DNA of 64,000 nt from DASVBE01 sp963770375 (GTDB lineage Bacteria > Actinomycetota > Actinomycetes > Streptosporangiales > Streptosporangiaceae). The notes under the pieces were generated by a model. That model was given only the letters and a program-made list of their open reading frames with translations. It did no database searches and had not been told where the DNA came from. Location: NCBI GenBank assembly GCA_963770375.1, contig CAVYPM010000009.1, positions 221,471-285,470 on the forward strand, read 5' to 3'. The translations under genes were made by a program, and so were the position numbers. This document shows, in pieces, positions 25,042-33,461 of this stretch; within the stretch, counting starts at the first letter, position 1; the number at the start of each line of letters is the position of its first letter.

Positions 25042-26288
25042 ATGACCGGTCCTGTCGATCTCAACGATCTTGATCTGTGGGCCCGGGCCGTGCCGTATGC
25101 GGAGTTTGCCCGCCTGCGCCGCGAGGAACCGGTGTCCTGGCACGACGAGCCCGCGCCGAACTCCGGGTTCTGGTCGGTCAGCCGGTACGCGGACATCGTC
25201 GCCGCCAGCCGCGACACCGCCACGTACTCCTCGGCCCGCGGCGTCTCGTTCGAGGAGCCGACCGACGAGGACATGGCGGCCCGCCGCACGATCATCGACA
25301 CCGACCCACCCGACCACACCAAGCTCCGCAAGATCCTTTCCGGCAGTTTCTCCCAGCGGGCCGTCGCCGTCTACCAGCACTTTGTCGAGGGCCTGACCGA
25401 GGAGGTCCTGGACCGGGCGCTGCGGCACGACGAGTTCGACTTCGTCGACGCGATCGCCAAGGAGGTCCCGATCCGGGTTCTCGCCCGGATCATGGGCCTG
25501 CCCGGGTCCGAGCTCGACCGGTTCATCGACCTGGGCGACCGGCTGATCGCCAACACCGACCCGGCCGTCACCGACGTGGTCTGGGGCCGGGACGACACCG
25601 ACGCCTACCGGCTGTACCCGTTCCGCAGCCCGTACGGCAAGCAGCTGTGGGACCTGGGCCGCGAGGTCGTCAAGGACAAGCTCCGCGAGCCCGGCGACGA
25701 CCTGCTGTCCACCCTGCTGGCCGCGGAGGTCGACGGGGACCGGCTGACCGAGACCGACCTGGACAACTTCTTCTCCATCATGGTCATCGCCGGCAACGAG
25801 ACCACCAGGATCGCCATCGCCCAGGGCGTGCTCGCGTTCATCGAGCACCAGGACCAGTGGGACCCGCCTGGCAGAAGACCCCGACGGCAGGGCCGGAACG
25901 GCCGCCGACGAGGTCATCCGCTGGACCTGCCCCACCCACTTCATGCGGCGCACCGCCACCAGGGACACCGAGCTCGGCGGCGCCCGCATCAAAGAAGGCG
26001 ACAAGGTCATCCTCTGGTACGTCTCCGGCAACCGGGACGGGACCGAGTTCCCGGATCCGGACACGTTCGACGTCGGCCGGGCCCCGAACCGGCACCTCAG
26101 CTTCGGCCGCGGCGGCCCGCACCTGTGCCTGGGCGTGCACCTGGCCAAGCTGGAAGTCAGCATCGTGCTCGCCGCGCTCGCCCGCCGGGTGGCCAGGTTC
26201 GAGCCTGGCCGGCCCGCCGCAGCGGATCCGTTCCAACTTCACCAACGGGCTGCGCGAGCTGCCCGTCCGCATCACGCGCACCGCATAA
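25042..26288 (+). pseudogene. Cytochrome P450 (two apparent +1 frameshifts)
   Basis: A ~414-residue soluble P450 read across three frames. Frame 1 (25042 to ~25863) gives the N-terminus and the I-helix AGNETTR. After one extra C near 25863-25865, frame 2 gives EVIRW (ExxR), DPDTFDVGRAPN and the heme loop FGRGGPHLCLG with its Cys thiolate. After another extra C near 26204, frame 3 gives RIRSNFTNGLRELPVRITRTA and a TAA. All signature motifs survive, so sequencing error is likelier than decay. It resembles bacterial CYPs acting on small hydrophobic substrates. No ferredoxin or ferredoxin reductase gene is in the window. Two different operators lie upstream, and a permease gene follows 35 bp downstream. 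Confidence 0.8.
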
Positions 26289-26323
26289 CCGAGGCTGTAA
26301 CGAAGCAGCACAGGGAGGGCTCG

Positions 26324-27787
26324 ATGGCGGGTTCCCGTAAGGCGTACGAGCGCCTGGGCGCGAAGGTCCTCTCGCTGCCCGATGTCGTCGCCCAGTCGGT
26401 CGGGTTCATGGGGCCGGTGTTCTCCTCGGCCTTCGTGATCCCGCTGGTCATCGGCGTGGCCAGCGCGTCCGGCCGGGGCGGCGGGATCGCCACCCCGCTG
26501 TCCGTGCTGATCGCCGCGGTCGGCGTGTTCGCGCTGGGCTGGATCGTGTCCCGGTACGCCAAGGAGATCCACTCCGCCGGCAGCCTGTACGACTACGTCA
26601 GCCGCGGCCTCGGCGAGCGGATCGGCACCGCGGCCGGCTGGCTCTACTACGCCGGGGTGACCGTCCTGCTCACCGGCCTGCTGCTGCTCATCGGCGGCTA
26701 CATCCAGGGCACGCTCCAGTCGGAGTTCAAGATCAACCCGCTGCCCTCGTGGGCCTGGACGCTGATCCTGATCGCCCTGATCGGCGCGATCCTTTATTAC
26801 GGAGTACGGCTGTCCACCCGCAGCCAGCTTGCCCTCGCGCTGATCTCCATCGTGGTGGTCGGCATCTTCTTCATCGTGGTGATCGTCAAGCTCGGCTCGG
26901 ACAACAGCCTCAAGCCGTTCAACCCGTCGTCCGCCGCGGACGGCTGGTCCGGCATCTTCTTCGGCGTGCTGTACGGCGTGCTGCTGTTCGTCGGCTTCGA
27001 GACCGCGGCCAACCTGGCCGAGGAGACCAAGAACCCCAAGCGCGAGATCCCGGTCGCCGTGCTCACCACGGCCGGCATCGCCACCGTGTTCTTCGTGCTG
27101 GCCGCCTACGTCGAGGTCGCCGGCTTCCACTACGACCTCAAGACGATCGCCCAGGCGGCCGGAGCCCCGCTGTTCGCGCTCGGCGCCCCGGAAAGCGCGG
27201 GCGGCTACGGCGGCGTGTGGATCAACCGGGTGCTCGAGCTCGTCGTGCTGTTCGACATGATCGCGGTGGCCATTGGCTGCGCGGTGGCCTCGTCCCGCGG
27301 CGTGTTCGCCATGGCCAGGGACCGGCGGCTGCCGGCCTCGCTGGCCGTGGTGTCGAAGAAGCACAGCACGCCGTTCGGCGCGACGGTCTTCGTGATCGTG
27401 GCGTCGCTGGCCACGCTGGCCGTCAACCAGTGGACCAACCTGTTCGCGCTGCCCGGCCTGCCGCACTACTTCGCGCTGTTCGCGTGGGGCTCCACGTTCG
27501 GCGGCTTCGCGCTGGTAGTCGTGTACCTGCTGATGTGCGTCGGCTCGCTGCGCAGCTTCGCCGCCGCGCCCGGCCGGGGCGCCCTGGTGGTGGCCGCGCT
27601 GATCGGCATCGTGATCACGGCCGGCGCCATCTTCGCGTCGTTCTACAAGGTCCAGAAGCCCACGATCTGGGCCCCGTGGGCGGCGGTCGGGCTGTTCGTG
27701 GTGGGGCTGCTGATCACCCTGGTGCTGCCCGGCCGGCAGGCAGCCCGCCGCGAACTGGCTGACCTGGGCTCGAAGAGCACGGCATAA
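26324..27787 (+). CDS. APC-superfamily amino acid/amine permease
   Basis: A 487-residue transporter with about 12 membrane segments. The N-terminal SLPDVVAQSVGFMGPVFSSAF matches the unwound first helix of APC permeases, and GFETAANLAEETKNPKREIP is the conserved loop after helix 6. ATG 26324 has GGGAGGG 7 bases upstream. It follows the P450 gene in the same direction and converges on the GS-like gene. It probably imports the amine or amino acid used by the island. Confidence 0.87.
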   Translation: MAGSRKAYERLGAKVLSLPDVVAQSVGFMGPVFSSAFVIPLVIGVASASGRGGGIATPLSVLIAAVGVFALGWIVSRYAKEIHSAGSLYDYVSRGLGERIGTAAGWLYYAGVTVLLTGLLLLIGGYIQGTLQSEFKINPLPSWAWTLILIALIGAILYYGVRLSTRSQLALALISIVVVGIFFIVVIVKLGSDNSLKPFNPSSAADGWSGIFFGVLYGVLLFVGFETAANLAEETKNPKREIPVAVLTTAGIATVFFVLAAYVEVAGFHYDLKTIAQAAGAPLFALGAPESAGGYGGVWINRVLELVVLFDMIAVAIGCAVASSRGVFAMARDRRLPASLAVVSKKHSTPFGATVFVIVASLATLAVNQWTNLFALPGLPHYFALFAWGSTFGGFALVVVYLLMCVGSLRSFAAAPGRGALVVAALIGIVITAGAIFASFYKVQKPTIWAPWAAVGLFVVGLLITLVLPGRQAARRELADLGSKSTA

Positions 27788-27803
27788 CCATGCGTAATCC
27801 TCA

Positions 27804-29204
27804 CTACAAGTGATACGCGTACTCGCGGAACTCCCAGTCGGTGACGAATCGCTCGAAGCGCTCTATTTCGTTGCGCTTGTAGGCCAGGAACGAGGCGACG
27901 AAGTACTCGCCAAGGACGCCGGCCAGGTCGGTGTCCGCGGCGAGGGCGTCCAGCGCGTCGCCGAGGCGCTGCGGCAGCAGCGCGGCCCGCTCCGGGTCGT
28001 AGCCGTAGCCCTCGAGCTTGGCGGGCGGCTCGGTCTTGTCGCGCAGGCCCAGGTAGACCGCGGCGCCGACGGCGGCCATGGCCAGGTACGGGTTGGCCGT
28101 GGCGTCGCCGAGCCGGACCTCCATCCGGGCGCCGGGCCCGCGCTCCGGCGGGATCCTGACCATCGCGCTGCGGTTGTCCAGCCCCCAGTCGATCAGCCAG
28201 GGCGCGAGCGTGTCCGGGCCGAACCGCTTGTAGGAGTTGATCGTCGGGTTCAGCAGCGCGCTCAGCGCCGGGGCGTGGGCGAGCACGCCGCCGATCGCGT
28301 GCCGCCCCGCGTCCGACAGGCCGTCGGGCCCGTCCGGGTCGCCGAAGACGTTGCGGCCGCGTGCGTCGTTCACCGACACGTGCACGTGGAAGCCGGACCC
28401 GCCCTCGTCGTTGAACGGCTTGGCCATGAACGTGGCCAGCAGGCCGCGGTGCCGGGCGATCTCCTGGACCGCGGACTTGAGCCGGAACGACCGGTCGGCC
28501 GCGTCGACGAGGTCCGAGTGCCCCAGGTTGATCTCGAACTGGCCGGGCGAGAACTCGTGGTTGGCCGCGGTGACCCGCAGGCCGGCGTCCCGCAGCTGGC
28601 GCAGCATGTGCATCAGCAGCCCCTGCGGGTCGCCCTTGCGGCCGACCACGTACACGTTGCCGAGGTCGTTGGCGTACCGCTGCCAGGAGCCGTCGGCGGC
28701 CCGCTCGCAGACGAAGAACTCCAGCTCGGGGCCGCAGGCCAGGCTGAGGCCGAGCTCGGTGAACGCGCCGGCCACCCGGCGGGCCACGGTCCGCGGCGAC
28801 TCCGGCGCGGGCTCGCCCTCGGTGGTGTGCGCGTCGCCCAGGCACCAGGCCGCGTTCGGCTCCCACGGCAGCGGGGTGACCGTGGCCAGGTCCGGGATCA
28901 CGGTGATGTCCGGCAGCCCGGCCTCCAGCCCGCCCTGCACCGGCACCACGTCGCCCATCGGCGAGGTGTGGTACACCGCCCGGCAGAACGCCAGGCCGTG
29001 CTCGAGCGCCGTGGGCAGCTCGCCGAGCAGCACGTCCCGGCCGCGGTCCACGCCGATCATGTCGGGGTAGGAAACCCGGATGACGTCCACGCCGTCCGCC
29101 CGCAGGCGCTCGGTCAGCTTCCTGAGGTCGGTGGTCTCGGCGGCCTCAGTGCGCTGGCTGGCCGAGGCGGCGTCTGGTCCGTGCGTCACGGCGGCTCCCG
29201 GCAT
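27804..29204 (-). CDS. Glutamine-synthetase-family ligase (gamma-glutamyl-amide synthetase-like)
   Basis: A 466-residue GS-fold protein: ACGPELEFFV (metal Glu), GQFEINLGHS, GSGFHVHVS (His), NPTINSYKRFGP and RIPPERGPGARMEVRLGD (ATP and ammonia sites). The N-terminal domain is short and there is no adenylylation Tyr loop, as in PuuA, IpuC and TdnQ-type enzymes that ligate glutamate to amines rather than ammonia. ATG 29204 is preferred because the longer frame to 29222 would include the operator. A permease, a GATase-1 protein and a P450 nearby support amine catabolism over nitrogen assimilation. Confidence 0.82.
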   Translation of the reverse strand: MPGAAVTHGPDAASASQRTEAAETTDLRKLTERLRADGVDVIRVSYPDMIGVDRGRDVLLGELPTALEHGLAFCRAVYHTSPMGDVVPVQGGLEAGLPDITVIPDLATVTPLPWEPNAAWCLGDAHTTEGEPAPESPRTVARRVAGAFTELGLSLACGPELEFFVCERAADGSWQRYANDLGNVYVVGRKGDPQGLLMHMLRQLRDAGLRVTAANHEFSPGQFEINLGHSDLVDAADRSFRLKSAVQEIARHRGLLATFMAKPFNDEGGSGFHVHVSVNDARGRNVFGDPDGPDGLSDAGRHAIGGVLAHAPALSALLNPTINSYKRFGPDTLAPWLIDWGLDNRSAMVRIPPERGPGARMEVRLGDATANPYLAMAAVGAAVYLGLRDKTEPPAKLEGYGYDPERAALLPQRLGDALDALAADTDLAGVLGEYFVASFLAYKRNEIERFERFVTDWEFREYAYHL

Positions 29205-29210
29205 GAGAAC

Positions 29211-29224
29211 GTTAGGATACAAAC
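29211..29224 (-). promoter_or_regulatory. GTTTGG-N2-CCAAAC-like operator (GS-like / decarboxylase-like pair)
   Basis: GTTAGGATACAAAC matches 12 of 14 positions of the palindrome and ends 6 bases before the GS-like ATG, the same placement as at the P450 gene. It sits in the divergent gap with the gene starting at 29321. Confidence 0.55.
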
Positions 29225-29249
29225 GATTTTCCGCAGCGTAACCGCGCCC

Positions 29250-29279
29250 GTGCGTGCAGGCAAGGTGCGTACAGGCAAG
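29250..29279. repeat. Tandem 15-bp direct repeat in divergent promoter gap
   Basis: GTGCGTGCAGGCAAG followed at once by GTGCGTACAGGCAAG (one mismatch). It lies between the GS-like promoter and the start at 29321; it may be a chance duplication or a regulator site. Confidence 0.5.
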
Positions 29280-29320
29280 ATCCTGGCCGGTGCGGCTGGC
29301 TGTCGTCCAGAGGAGTGCTC

Positions 29321-30112
29321 GTGGCCGAGGTGACCGGGTTCTACTATCCGCGGACAGCGACCGGGCGGTCCTCGCTGCTGCCCGCGCCGCCCTGGCATTA
29401 CTCCGGCGACCTGCTGACCGTGGAGTACCGCACGGACCCGGCCCTTGTCGCCGAGCTGCTCCCGCCGCCGCTGGCGCTGGCCCCGGAGGACCCCGGCGCG
29501 ATTGCGCTGATCTGGGCGGACTGGCAGTCCTGCGGCGACGACGGGGCCGAGCTGCTGGACCCGGTCCGGGCCCAGTACCGGGAGTGCTTCGCGGTGGCCC
29601 GGTGCTCGTACGGCGGCACGGTCTACTCGCGCTGCCTGTATATCTGGGTCGACGCCGACTTCGCGCTGGCCCGCGGCCTGGTCCAGGGTTACCCGAAGAA
29701 GCTCGGCTCGGTGCACCAGACGCGGCCGCACCCCTACGGGCGGGCCGCGCCGCGGATCGGGCCCGGCGGGGTGTTCGCCGGAACGCTGGCCGCGGCGGAC
29801 CGGCGGCTGGCCCAGGCGGTGGTGACGCTGCGCGAGGAGGCGCCGTCCAACGGCTTCGTGAACGCGCACCCGATGGCGCACCACCGGTGGATGCCCTCGG
29901 TGGCCAAGGGCGCGCCGGACTCGCTGGCCGAGCTGATCGTCTCCGGCAGTGCGTCGTTCGAGGCCGGCCCGGCGTGGCGCGGCGACGCCACGCTCGAGCT
30001 GTTCGAGTCGCCGACCGAGGAACTGGCCCGGCTGGAGGTCCGCGAGATCATTGGCGGCTACTACCGGCAGGTCGGCGTGACCTGGGATGGCGGCCAGGTG
30101 CTGGTGCCTTGA
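29321..30112 (+). CDS. Acetoacetate decarboxylase-family protein
   Basis: A 263-residue protein of the ADC fold. GYPKKLG near residue 127 contains the Lys pair that forms and tunes the Schiff base in acetoacetate decarboxylase; ITAL-type substrate loops are replaced. GTG 29321 with AGAGGAG 5 bases upstream is preferred to GTG 29315. Many actinobacterial members act on other 2- or 3-oxo acids or as aldolase-dehydratases. Here the divergent GS-like gene and downstream ring-cleavage operon suggest a step in aromatic or amine breakdown, not acetone formation. Confidence 0.7.
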   Translation: MAEVTGFYYPRTATGRSSLLPAPPWHYSGDLLTVEYRTDPALVAELLPPPLALAPEDPGAIALIWADWQSCGDDGAELLDPVRAQYRECFAVARCSYGGTVYSRCLYIWVDADFALARGLVQGYPKKLGSVHQTRPHPYGRAAPRIGPGGVFAGTLAAADRRLAQAVVTLREEAPSNGFVNAHPMAHHRWMPSVAKGAPDSLAELIVSGSASFEAGPAWRGDATLELFESPTEELARLEVREIIGGYYRQVGVTWDGGQVLVP

Positions 30113-30133
30113 CGGAGAGCCTGAGCAAACTTA

Positions 30134-30147
30134 GTTTGGTCCCAAAC
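30134..30147 (+). promoter_or_regulatory. GTTTGG-N2-CCAAAC operator (ring-cleavage operon)
   Basis: Perfect 14-bp palindrome between the decarboxylase-like stop and the aldehyde dehydrogenase start. TAGGAT at 30154-30159 is a good -10, so the palindrome would cover the spacer of this promoter. Confidence 0.72.
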
Positions 30148-30183
30148 GAATTTTAGGATTACGCATTGAAGCGCGGCGGGTCG

Positions 30184-31686
30184 ATGAGTACAGAGATCTC
30201 AGCTGGGGCGGCGAACCTCGCTGACGCGGCCAGCGTTGCCGGCGTAGCGGTTGACACCCGGCACTGGATCGGCGGCCAGCGGGTCTCTTCGGCGGGCACG
30301 TTCACCGACGTGTCCCCGGTCGGTGAGCAGCCGCTGGCCGAGGTCGCGGCGGGCGGCCCGGCCGAGGTGGACGCGGCGACGGCGGCCGCGGCGGCGGCCT
30401 TCCCCGGCTGGGCGGCCACTCCGCCCGGGGACCGGGCGGACCTGCTGCGCGCGATCGCCGACGGGATCGAGCGGCGGGCCGAGGACCTGGCCCAGGTCGA
30501 GACCTTGGATAACGGCGCGCTGCTGCGCTCGCACCGGCGCGGGGTGATGCCGCGCGCGGCGCGGAACTTCCGGTTCTTCGCCGACTGGCTGGGCGAGCTC
30601 GGCGGCGGTGACCTGGAGTTCTCCGGGCACCAGCAGGAGGTGTCGTGGGCGCCGTCCGGGGTGACCGCGATCATCACCCCGTGGAACGCCCCGCTCATGC
30701 TCGCCACCTGGCGCATCGCGCCCGCCCTGGCCGCGGGCAACACGGTGGTGGCCAAGCCGCCGGAGTGGGCGCCGCTCACCGCCAGCCTGCTGGCCGACAT
30801 CACCCGCGAGGCCGGGCTGCCGGACGGGGTGTTCAACGTCGTGCAGGGCCTCGGGGCCGAGGCGGGGGCGGCGCTGGCGGCGCACCCTTCCGTGGCGCGG
30901 GTCTGCTTCACCGGGTCGGTCGCCACCGGCCGAAACGTCGCCGCCGCGGCCGGGGCCCAGCTCACGCCGGTGTCGCTGGAGCTGGGCGGCAAGTCGCCGC
31001 TGCTGGTGTTCGCCGACGCGGACCTGGACCTGGCCGTGGACAACGCGGTCGGGCAGTACGACAACGCCGGGCAGGTCTGCCTGGCCGGGACACGGCTGCT
31101 GGTCGACGCGGCGGTGGCGGACGAGTTCCTCGCGCGCTTCCTGGAGCGGGCCGCCGCGCTGCGGCAGGGCGACCCGCGGGACGAGCAGACCGACATCGGG
31201 CCGAACATCACGCGGGCGCACCTGGAGAAGGTGGACGGGTTCGTCCGGCGGGCGGTCGCGGACGGGGCGCGGGTGCTGCTCGGCGGGGGCGTGAACCCGG
31301 AGCTGGGCGGGCTGTACTACCAGCCGACGCTGCTTGCCGGGGCGCGGGCCGGGTCCGAGATCCTGACCGAGGAGGTGTTCGGCCCGGTGCTGACGCTGCA
31401 GACGTTCGGCTCCGAGGACGAGGCCGTGGCGCTGGCCAACAGCACGAAGTACGGGCTGGCCGCCACGCTGTTCACCGGCGACCGGGAGCGGGCGTCCCGG
31501 GTGTCCGCGCGGCTGGTCGCGGGCACCGTGTGGGTCAACTGCTTCTTCGTCCGCGACCTGCGGGCCCCGTTCGGCGGGGCCGGCCAGTCCGGCATCGGCC
31601 GCGAGGGCGGCACCTGGAGCTTCGACTTCTACAGCGACGTCAAGAACACTGTCTACGCGCCGAAGGGGTGGCAGCACGATGGGTGA
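30184..31686 (+). CDS. hpaE: Aldehyde dehydrogenase, 5-carboxymethyl-2-hydroxymuconate-semialdehyde type
   Basis: A 500-residue NAD-dependent ALDH: PWNAPLM, KPPEWAPLTA, FTGSVATG, catalytic Glu in LELGGKSP and Cys in GQVCLAGTRL. The C-terminal AGTVWVNCFFVRDLRAPFGG matches hydroxymuconic-semialdehyde dehydrogenases. It overlaps the extradiol dioxygenase start by 8 bases, which supports oxidation of the ring-cleavage product. ATG 30184 is preferred over TTG 30166. First gene of the operator-controlled operon. Confidence 0.85.
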   Translation: MSTEISAGAANLADAASVAGVAVDTRHWIGGQRVSSAGTFTDVSPVGEQPLAEVAAGGPAEVDAATAAAAAAFPGWAATPPGDRADLLRAIADGIERRAEDLAQVETLDNGALLRSHRRGVMPRAARNFRFFADWLGELGGGDLEFSGHQQEVSWAPSGVTAIITPWNAPLMLATWRIAPALAAGNTVVAKPPEWAPLTASLLADITREAGLPDGVFNVVQGLGAEAGAALAAHPSVARVCFTGSVATGRNVAAAAGAQLTPVSLELGGKSPLLVFADADLDLAVDNAVGQYDNAGQVCLAGTRLLVDAAVADEFLARFLERAAALRQGDPRDEQTDIGPNITRAHLEKVDGFVRRAVADGARVLLGGGVNPELGGLYYQPTLLAGARAGSEILTEEVFGPVLTLQTFGSEDEAVALANSTKYGLAATLFTGDRERASRVSARLVAGTVWVNCFFVRDLRAPFGGAGQSGIGREGGTWSFDFYSDVKNTVYAPKGWQHDG

Positions 31687-32569
31687 GGTCGTCGGGGCGG
31701 GCCTGCTCGCTCATGTGCCCACGATCATGCTCCCGGAGGCGGACCGGCGGGAGCTGAACAACGGCCGGGAGATCAGCCTGGTGCCGGGCCTCCGGCGGCT
31801 GCGCTCCGAGGTCTTCGAGAAGCTCGACTACGACACGGTCGTGGTGCTCGACTCGCACTGGTTCACCACGGTCGAGTTCGTGGTGTCCGCGCACGAGGTG
31901 CGGGCCGGGCTGTTCACCTCGGACGAGCTGCCGCGGGGCATGAGCCGGGTGCCCTACGACTGGCCGGGGGACCCGGCTCTGGCGCGGTCGGTGGCGGCGC
32001 TGGGCGAGGCGCACGGGACGTGGATCACCGCGATCGACGACCCGTACCTGCCGCTGCACTACGCCACCGTCAACCTGTGGACGTTCCTGGGACGGGGGCT
32101 GGGCAAGCGCTGGGTCAGCGTGAGCAACACCGCGGAGACCGGGGACACCGAGGACTTCCTGCGCGCCGGGCGGGCCATCGGCCAGGCGATCGCCGAGAGC
32201 GACCGGAAGGTCCTGCTGCTCGCCTCCGGGGCGATGTCGCACACGTTCTGGCCGCTGCGCGAGCTGCGCGCGCACGAGGCGTCGGACCCGTCGCACATCC
32301 GCACCGCGGCGGCCCGCGAGGCCGACCAGGACCGGATCGCGTGGCTGACGGCCGGGGACCACGCGAAGGTGCTGGACACCATGCCGGAGTACCTCAAGGT
32401 CCACCCGGAGGCCAAGTTCGCGCACTACGTGATGATGGCGGCGGCGCTGGGGGAGCGGGCCCTGACCGCGCCGGGCCGGCCGTTCAGCGAGTACGAGAAC
32501 TCGGTCGGCACGGCGCAGATGCACATCTGGTTCGACCGCCCGGCCGGCGGCTGGACGGGCGGCGCGTAG
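31679..32569 (+). CDS. hpaD: Class III (LigB-type) extradiol dioxygenase, homoprotocatechuate 2,3-dioxygenase-like
   Basis: A 296-residue enzyme whose layout follows E. coli HpaD/HpcB: AHVPTIML (first metal His), VVLDSHWFTT (second His), FTSDELPRGM, LLASGAMSHTFWPL and MLPEY-like TMPEYLKVHPEAKFAHYVMM with a late acidic ligand. It would open 3,4-dihydroxyphenylacetate or a related catechol at the 2,3 bond with Fe(II) or Mn(II). Flanked by the aldehyde dehydrogenase and FAH-family genes of the same pathway with overlap or 2-bp spacing. Confidence 0.85.
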   Translation: MGEVVGAGLLAHVPTIMLPEADRRELNNGREISLVPGLRRLRSEVFEKLDYDTVVVLDSHWFTTVEFVVSAHEVRAGLFTSDELPRGMSRVPYDWPGDPALARSVAALGEAHGTWITAIDDPYLPLHYATVNLWTFLGRGLGKRWVSVSNTAETGDTEDFLRAGRAIGQAIAESDRKVLLLASGAMSHTFWPLRELRAHEASDPSHIRTAAAREADQDRIAWLTAGDHAKVLDTMPEYLKVHPEAKFAHYVMMAAALGERALTAPGRPFSEYENSVGTAQMHIWFDRPAGGWTGGA

Positions 32570-32571
32570 CC

Positions 32572-33417
32572 GTGGCGGAGTACCGCAGGATCCTGCTCGG
32601 CGGGGCGGTTGTCCAGGCCCGGCTCGATGGCGCGGACCTGGTCACCGCGGACGGGCGGCGGGTTGCGGCGGCGGACGCGGTCCACCTGCCGCCGGTCACA
32701 CCGTCCAAGATCATCGCGGTGCACCTGAACCACCGCAGCCGGGTGGCTGAGTTCCAGGTCGCGCTGCCCGCGGCGCCGACGTACTTCCAGAAGCCGGTGT
32801 CGGCCCTGGTGGGCCACGGGGGCGCGGTGATCCGGCCGGCCGGGTTCCGCTACCTGAACTACGAGGGCGAGGTGGCCATCGTCATCGGGCGCCTGTGCCG
32901 GAACATCGTGCCCGCGCAGGCCGCAGGCTTCATCGCGGGCTACACGATCGCCAACGACTTCGGCCTGCACGACTTCAGGGACACCGACGCCGGGTCGATG
33001 CTGCGGGTCAAGGGATCGGACACGATGGCGCCCCTGGGACCGGGGCTGGTCACGGACTGGGACTTCCGCGGCAAGCACCTGCGGACGTACGTCAACGGGG
33101 CGCTGGCCCAGGACGGCTCGACCGATGAGATGCAGTGGGACATGCACTACCTGGTGGCCGACCTGGCCCGCACGATCACCCTGGAGCCGGGCGACGTGAT
33201 CCTGTCCGGCACGCCGGCCAATTCGCGGCCGGTCCATCCGGGCGATGTCGTTGAGGTCAGCGTGGACGGGCTGGGGACTCTGACCAGCCATGTGGTGAGC
33301 GGGGGCGCCGTGGCGGACGGGTTCGGGGCTCAGCCGACCGCGAGCGAGGAAGTGGTCTCGACCGCCCTCGGCGGCGACTGGGAATTCCGCGGCATCCGCC
33401 CGCCACGGCGGGGCTGA
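32572..33417 (+). CDS. Fumarylacetoacetate-hydrolase-family decarboxylase/isomerase (HpaG-like)
   Basis: A 281-residue FAH-fold protein starting at GTG 32572, two bases after the dioxygenase stop. FRYLNYEGEVAIVIGR supplies the ExE metal site, followed by DFGLHDFRDTDAGSML and GDVILSGTPANSRPV. In the homoprotocatechuate pathway the homologous enzyme decarboxylates and isomerises the oxidised ring-cleavage product. Fumarylpyruvate or other acylpyruvate hydrolysis is the alternative. The next pathway enzymes (hydratase, aldolase) are not in the window. Confidence 0.82.
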   Translation: MAEYRRILLGGAVVQARLDGADLVTADGRRVAAADAVHLPPVTPSKIIAVHLNHRSRVAEFQVALPAAPTYFQKPVSALVGHGGAVIRPAGFRYLNYEGEVAIVIGRLCRNIVPAQAAGFIAGYTIANDFGLHDFRDTDAGSMLRVKGSDTMAPLGPGLVTDWDFRGKHLRTYVNGALAQDGSTDEMQWDMHYLVADLARTITLEPGDVILSGTPANSRPVHPGDVVEVSVDGLGTLTSHVVSGGAVADGFGAQPTASEEVVSTALGGDWEFRGIRPPRRG

Positions 33418-33461
33418 CGCCGCGGCTTCCGTAATCCTTAATCTCGGTGAGGAGAGGTGAC

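Noticed and set aside
25042..27787. A P450-permease fusion, since one frame runs from 25943 through the permease
   Set aside because: That frame crosses the P450 C-terminus out of register; the permease has its own ATG with GGGAGGG and the P450 ends with TAA at 26286 in the third frame.
27792..33440. GTAATCCT or its complement recurs at about 27794, 30155 and 33431 near genes of the catabolic island
   Set aside because: The positions do not share orientation or distance to starts (one lies between two convergent stops), and at 30155 it is explained by the TAGGAT -10 element.
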